A stretch of DNA of 7,612 bases, taken from NCBI GenBank assembly GCA_014523625.1, contig JAATVP010000265.1:1-7612 (forward strand), read 5' to 3'. This document shows positions 5,363 to 7,612 of this stretch, piece after piece. A model generated the notes under the pieces. The model was not told the origin of the DNA. It saw only the letters and a program-made list of their open reading frames with translations, and did no database searches. Positions within the stretch are counted from its first letter, which is position 1. Each line of letters starts with the position of its first letter. The DNA comes from Nitrososphaerales archaeon TH5896. GTDB lineage: Archaea > Thermoproteota > Nitrososphaeria > Nitrososphaerales > Nitrososphaeraceae. The translations under genes and the position numbers were made by a program.

Positions 5363-5380
5363 CATATTTCATGAAATATG
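5363..5380. promoter_or_regulatory. 18-bp perfect palindrome
   Basis: CATATTTCATGAAATATG is exactly self-complementary over 18 bp with no spacer. It lies about 75 bp upstream of the yciI TATA box. Without a loop it cannot make a normal RNA hairpin, so a binding site for a symmetric dimer is the simplest reading. Confidence 0.45.
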
Positions 5381-5445
5381 ATAAATAGATTCTGAAATAA
5401 TCGGATCCTGGGAGTTGCCTCTAATCTACCCGATCAATATCCAAT

Positions 5446-5456
5446 GATTTAAAATA
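5446..5456 (+). promoter_or_regulatory. TATA box of the YciI-like gene
   Basis: The A/T block ATTTAAAATA (within 5446-5456) is centred about 27 bp before ATG 5479. This is the spacing for a leaderless transcript, and no Shine-Dalgarno sequence is present. Confidence 0.5.
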
Positions 5457-5478
5457 TCAAAATAACGTTTAGAGTTGT

Positions 5479-5778
5479 ATGACTTACTTTCTTTACAAAC
5501 TAATCTCTCCTCGTACGACATTTCCCCAAGACATAACAAGCATGGAAATGAAAATAATGCAAGAGCATGTCGTATATTGGAAAGAATTGACTGACAAAAA
5601 AATTGTACTCCTCTTCGGGCCCGTCGCTGATCCAAAGGGAACATACGGTTTAGCGATCGTCGAGGCTGCTAATGAAGGGATTGTCAATGAGTATGGTATT
5701 CATGACCCTGCGATCGAAGCTGATGTGGGTTTTAAATTTGAGATATATCCTATGCCTCAAGTGATCTTACGAGATTAG
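5479..5778 (+). CDS. YciI-like (YCII domain) small protein
   Basis: The 99-residue product fits the YCII dimeric alpha/beta-barrel family: a first strand (TYFLYKLISPR), a helix with MQEHVVYWKEL (27-37), the block IVLLFGPVADPKGTYGLAIVE (42-62), a second helix, and HDPAIEADVGFKFEIYPM (75-92). His30 in the first helix corresponds to the family's conserved His. D76-P77 is the conserved 'DP' before the last strand. YciI proteins are small cytosolic proteins, thought to be enzymes or ligand-binding accessories in redox or aromatic metabolism; no reaction is firmly assigned to this branch. The first Met fits the TATA spacing and the strand start. It is flanked by gene-free DNA and has no operon partner. 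Relatives sit in mixed bacterial/archaeal groups, so transfer is possible but not shown by composition. Confidence 0.85.
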   Translation: MTYFLYKLISPRTTFPQDITSMEMKIMQEHVVYWKELTDKKIVLLFGPVADPKGTYGLAIVEAANEGIVNEYGIHDPAIEADVGFKFEIYPMPQVILRD

Positions 5779-5952
5779 CATGATACACATCTCCAGTTCG
5801 GAAAACTTGATCATTAGTAATCGATAGCATGCAAACAAGAGTTATATGGCAAATGAAAAACACAGTTTGAACAAATTCGTCCAAATATGACAGGACCATT
5901 TAAGATAATTCCTTAGTAAGTTGTCACATTTGACCGAGAGAAGGGTTGAAAA

Positions 5953-5965
5953 CCAAAAAAAAGAA
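5953..5965 (-). terminator. Oligo-T terminator of the four-helix membrane protein gene
   Basis: On the minus strand this reads TTCTTTTTTTTGG, with T8 (complement of 5955-5962), about 20 nt after the stop codon at 5982-5984. It is a typical archaeal termination tract. Confidence 0.55.
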
Positions 5966-5981
5966 TTGAGTAGCTTTTGAC

Positions 5982-6425
5982 TCAGGTCGGAGAAAGAGTT
6001 CCTGTATATCGTAGGCGGTAAAGGGTAATTCCATGCAGTAGCAAAGTAAGTGGAACGCCCACAGTGGGTACTAGAATCCATGGGAATGTTGTCATCGTAG
6101 AACCTGGAAATACTGGGGCCGTAATCAATCCCAGACTTACAGCATTGACTAGATCTGCGATGCCTAGGACACTCCAAATTATGAGAGCGTATTTGGACCA
6201 GCTATAGCCTCTTCTCAGGAAGTAAGCAAAAGGAATTGCTGTCACTCCTATCATTACGTCTCCGACTCCGGCAGGTATGCCAAAGGCTGGTGGTAAGATT
6301 CCTTGGGACACTCCCCAAAGAAAGGCGAGGCCTATGACTCTCCAAGTGTGAACAGCAACTAGAATGGAAGTCGTCTTATTGTACTGTATTTGCTTCGTGC
6401 TTTCAAATAAAGGATTCATTAACAT
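5982..6425 (-). CDS. Four-helix integral membrane protein, function unknown
   Basis: From ATG 6425 the protein has 147 residues and four predicted spans: about 19-43 (VAVHTWRVIGLAFLWGVSQG), 52-69 (GVGDVMIGVTAIPFAYFL), 77-101 (YALIIWSVLGIADLVNAVSL) and 113-136 (PWILVPTVGVPLTLLLHGITLY). Charged or polar residues lie inside or at the edge of the spans: H25 and R28, D55, D91 and H130. They recur in bacterial and archaeal proteins of similar layout ('HxxR', 'PAGxGD', 'GxxDL', 'PWxLVPT') that I recognise only as uncharacterised. The longest frame would begin at TTG 6437. ATG 6425 or ATG 6419 fits better, because the TATA box is only 12 bp from the TTG codon. It is divergent from the HxlR regulator gene, a hint that HxlR controls it. 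Terminator at 5953-5965. Confidence 0.75.
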   Translation of the reverse strand: MLMNPLFESTKQIQYNKTTSILVAVHTWRVIGLAFLWGVSQGILPPAFGIPAGVGDVMIGVTAIPFAYFLRRGYSWSKYALIIWSVLGIADLVNAVSLGLITAPVFPGSTMTTFPWILVPTVGVPLTLLLHGITLYRLRYTGTLSPT

Positions 6426-6547
6426 ACTAGATATCAAAAGTATAGTTTATAAGTCTCACGTAACCAGATCTATAGTTAGTTACCAAGTTGGAAGTGATGA
6501 GATAAGTGACAGATACCGTGTGTTCTATTATAGAAACAGTCTATAAT
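6426..6547. promoter_or_regulatory. Shared divergent control region with candidate HxlR operators
   Basis: It contains the direct repeat TATAGTT at 6441-6447 and 6471-6477, 30 bp (about three helical turns) apart. It also has an inverted pair GTAAC (6460-6464) and GTTAC (6479-6483), and the 13-bp dyad TTCTAT-T-ATAGAA at 6523-6535, 12 bp before ATG 6548. A weak TATA-like TCTATAGTT (6469-6477) could drive the regulator rightward. The layout suits a regulator that controls itself and its divergent neighbour. Confidence 0.4.
6446..6453 (-). promoter_or_regulatory. TATA box of the four-helix membrane protein gene
   Basis: Minus-strand CTTATAAA is centred about 24 bp before ATG 6425 and 30 bp before ATG 6419. 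It rules out TTG 6437 as the natural start. Confidence 0.55.
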
Positions 6548-6907
6548 ATGCCAGAACTCAAATCATGCCCAATAGAAACGACTTTTAGAATTATTGGAAA
6601 AAGATGGACAGTCCTAATCATAAGAGAAATACTCAGAGGGCATAAACAGTTTAATCGATTCATGGAAAATATAGAGGGTATATCTCCAAAAGTTCTTACA
6701 GAACGGTTACGTGAGCTGGAACACCTAGGAATAGTAAGGAGAAAAATTGTATCTGAATACCCTGTCAAGATAGAGTATAGCCTGACAGATTTGGGTAAAG
6801 GATTTGAACCAGTCTTGCTTAGCGCGGCATCCTTTTCAATGAAGTATATGCCTAGAACCATCTTTAAGGATGGAAAGCCTAGAATGCCGAAGTTAAACTT
6901 GACCTAG
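6548..6907 (+). CDS. HxlR-family winged-helix transcriptional regulator
   Basis: From ATG 6548 the product has 119 residues with the HxlR core: KSCPIETTFRIIGKRWTVLII (5-25), LRGHKQFNRFMENIEGIS (29-45), the recognition helix SPKVLTERLRELEHLGIV (46-63), the wing RRKIVSEYPVKIEYSLT, and LGKGFEPVLL (82-91). HxlR proteins bind DNA as dimers at dyads and often sense aldehydes, quinones or thiol stress. Cys7 in the 'CPI' motif is the position used as redox sensor in YodB/HypR (family knowledge) and is the only Cys in this form. The frame opens at GTG 6506, which would add 14 residues (TDTVCSIIETVYN) including a second Cys. ATG 6548 is preferred because family members start close to the Cys. The divergent four-helix protein is the likely target. 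Confidence 0.9.
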   Translation: MPELKSCPIETTFRIIGKRWTVLIIREILRGHKQFNRFMENIEGISPKVLTERLRELEHLGIVRRKIVSEYPVKIEYSLTDLGKGFEPVLLSAASFSMKYMPRTIFKDGKPRMPKLNLT

Positions 6908-7026
6908 AATTCGTAACGATGCACCTAAAAGTGAAAATCGCCAACATGATCAGAGAACCTCAAATACACTATCATTTTCGGCCGGCAAATATCCATCTGA
7001 TTAACTCAGCAAAATGGAAGGAGTTA

Positions 7027-7082
7027 TGACTCATTTTGAGTTTGTACTTTACCTTCTAATTCAAACACAGCTTTATGAGTCA
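7027..7082. repeat. Inverted pair of TGACTCAT boxes upstream of the oxidoreductase gene
   Basis: TGACTCAT (7027-7034) and its reverse complement ATGAGTCA (7075-7082) lie 48 bp apart. Each is itself nearly palindromic (core TGA-C-TCA / TGA-G-TCA). The second copy ends 4 bp before the TATA-like box, where an archaeal activator would contact the basal factors. Confidence 0.35.
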
Positions 7083-7086
7083 AAAG

Positions 7087-7094
7087 TTAAATAG
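7087..7094 (+). promoter_or_regulatory. TATA-like box of the LLM-class oxidoreductase gene
   Basis: TTAAATAG is centred about 33 bp before ATG 7124, giving a predicted leader of about 7 nt. No Shine-Dalgarno sequence precedes the start. Confidence 0.4.
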
Positions 7095-7123
7095 AATTAC
7101 AACTAATAGTTGAAGTAAATTCT

Positions 7124-7612
7124 ATGAAGGTTGGTCTTGTATTACCTCATCTCAGCACTGAGGCTACAAAAGAGAATATAGAAAAAATAGCGGTTGGTGC
7201 TGAAAATGAAGGCTTTGATTCGTTGTGGGTTGCAGAAAGGCTTCTCTGGCCGATAAATCCACAGACACCATATCCGGCCACGGAAGATGGAAGCCTGCCC
7301 ACTTTTTATCAAAGAGTATTTGATCCGTTAGAAACACTTACCTTTGTAGCCGGTAAGACAGAAAGGATAGCATTAGGCACTTCAGTAATTGATATGTTAT
7401 TTCACAATCCTGTAGTATTGGCAAAAAGATTTGCTACGCTGGATGTTCTTTCAGATGGTAGAGCTATATGTGGACTTGGTATCGGATGGTCAAAGGATGA
7501 ATATCAAGCATCGAATATACCTTTTAAAGATAGAGGTAGGAGAGCAGATGAATTTGTACAAGCGTTAAAGAAAATATGGCAAGATGATATTGTAGAGTTT
7601 CATGGCCAGTTC
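7124..7612 (+). CDS. LLM-class (luciferase-like) F420-type oxidoreductase, 5' part
   Basis: The gene starts at ATG 7124 and runs off the right edge, so 163 N-terminal residues are visible of an expected 280-340. It has the TIM-barrel opening KVGLVLPHLS, GAENEGFDSLWVAERL (25-40), ERIALGTSVIDMLFHNPVVLAKRFATLDVLSDGR (80-112) and the hallmark GLGIGWSKDEYQA (116-128), then RGRRADEFVQALKKIW. The flavin/F420-binding branch of the luciferase-like monooxygenase family carries these motifs; the G-I-G-W-x-x-x-E-Y block is usual in F420-dependent members. Thaumarchaea make F420, so F420H2-dependent reduction or oxidation of an unknown substrate is likely. FMN dependence cannot be excluded because the C-terminal half is missing. 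It is expected to be a soluble cytosolic enzyme. It has its own promoter and is preceded by the TGACTCAT pair. Confidence 0.92.
   Translation, partial: MKVGLVLPHLSTEATKENIEKIAVGAENEGFDSLWVAERLLWPINPQTPYPATEDGSLPTFYQRVFDPLETLTFVAGKTERIALGTSVIDMLFHNPVVLAKRFATLDVLSDGRAICGLGIGWSKDEYQASNIPFKDRGRRADEFVQALKKIWQDDIVEFHGQF

Larger units (their letters stand above)
5099..5478. other. Gene-free region with two strong dyad structures
   Basis: About 380 bases without a credible coding frame on either strand. It holds a nested double stem at 5227-5290 and an 18-bp palindrome at 5363-5380, then the TATA box of the yciI-like gene. The RDD gene has no obvious oligo-T terminator directly after its stop, so its transcript could extend into this region. 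Confidence 0.5.

Noticed and set aside
5294..5931. 10-mer TGTCACATTT at 5294-5303 and again at 5922-5931
   Set aside because: It is a single short repeat with no shared flanks, promoter position or symmetry. Chance is a sufficient explanation at this length.
6506..6547. GTG start giving a 14-residue N-terminal extension of the HxlR regulator
   Set aside because: HxlR proteins normally begin a few residues before the conserved Cys-Pro. The extension would cover the candidate operator dyad. It is kept as an alternative only.
1..7612. A multi-gene novel system (defence, biosynthetic cluster, mobile element)
   Set aside because: Genes are mostly singly transcribed, from unrelated families, on alternating strands. 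No transposase, integrase, nuclease, helicase, array or flanking repeat was seen.

Overview
The window looks like a chromosomal segment of an ammonia-oxidising thaumarchaeon (Nitrososphaeria), most like the soil lineage Nitrososphaera/Nitrosocosmicus. This is inferred, without a database search, from four things: low-GC DNA, gene starts with a TATA-like box about 25-33 bp upstream and little or no leader, oligo-T terminators on either strand, and the gene mix (F420-type luciferase-like oxidoreductase, HxlR regulator, YciI, RDD and VIT families). Genes are monocistronic or divergent; I see no long operon.

Layout. 1-273: 3' end of a small helical protein gene that enters from the left. 274-630: gene-free, with a long-armed stem-loop. 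631-1257 (-): winged-helix protein with one membrane segment and a Ser/Asp/Gly tail. 1370-2383 (-): zinc alcohol dehydrogenase with both zinc sites intact. 2651-2968 (-): muconolactone-isomerase-like protein in a GC-rich patch, with a Shine-Dalgarno site, probably acquired. 3307-4047 (+): VIT/CCC1-type iron/manganese transporter with its cytosolic metal-binding domain, a clear TATA box, a palindrome across its start, and an oligo-T terminator. 4174-4326 (+): 50-residue ribbon-helix-helix protein with a GTG start, easily missed. 4577-5098 (+): RDD membrane protein with a palindrome in its promoter. 5099-5478: gene-free, holding a 64-nt double stem and an 18-bp perfect palindrome. 5479-5778 (+): YciI-like protein. 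5982-6425 (-) and 6548-6907 (+): divergent four-helix membrane protein and HxlR regulator sharing a control region. 7124 to the end (+): start of a luciferase-like, F420-type oxidoreductase.

The coding content is ordinary accessory/housekeeping material: redox enzymes, metal transport, small regulators. I found no CRISPR array, IS element, rRNA, tRNA, or multi-gene defence or biosynthetic system. The more interesting layer is regulatory. Several genes carry perfect dyads where an archaeal repressor would sit (VIT, RDD, HxlR, perhaps the RHH gene), and the gap before yciI has two strong dyad elements that no gene explains. All functional readings here come from family motifs and are untested.
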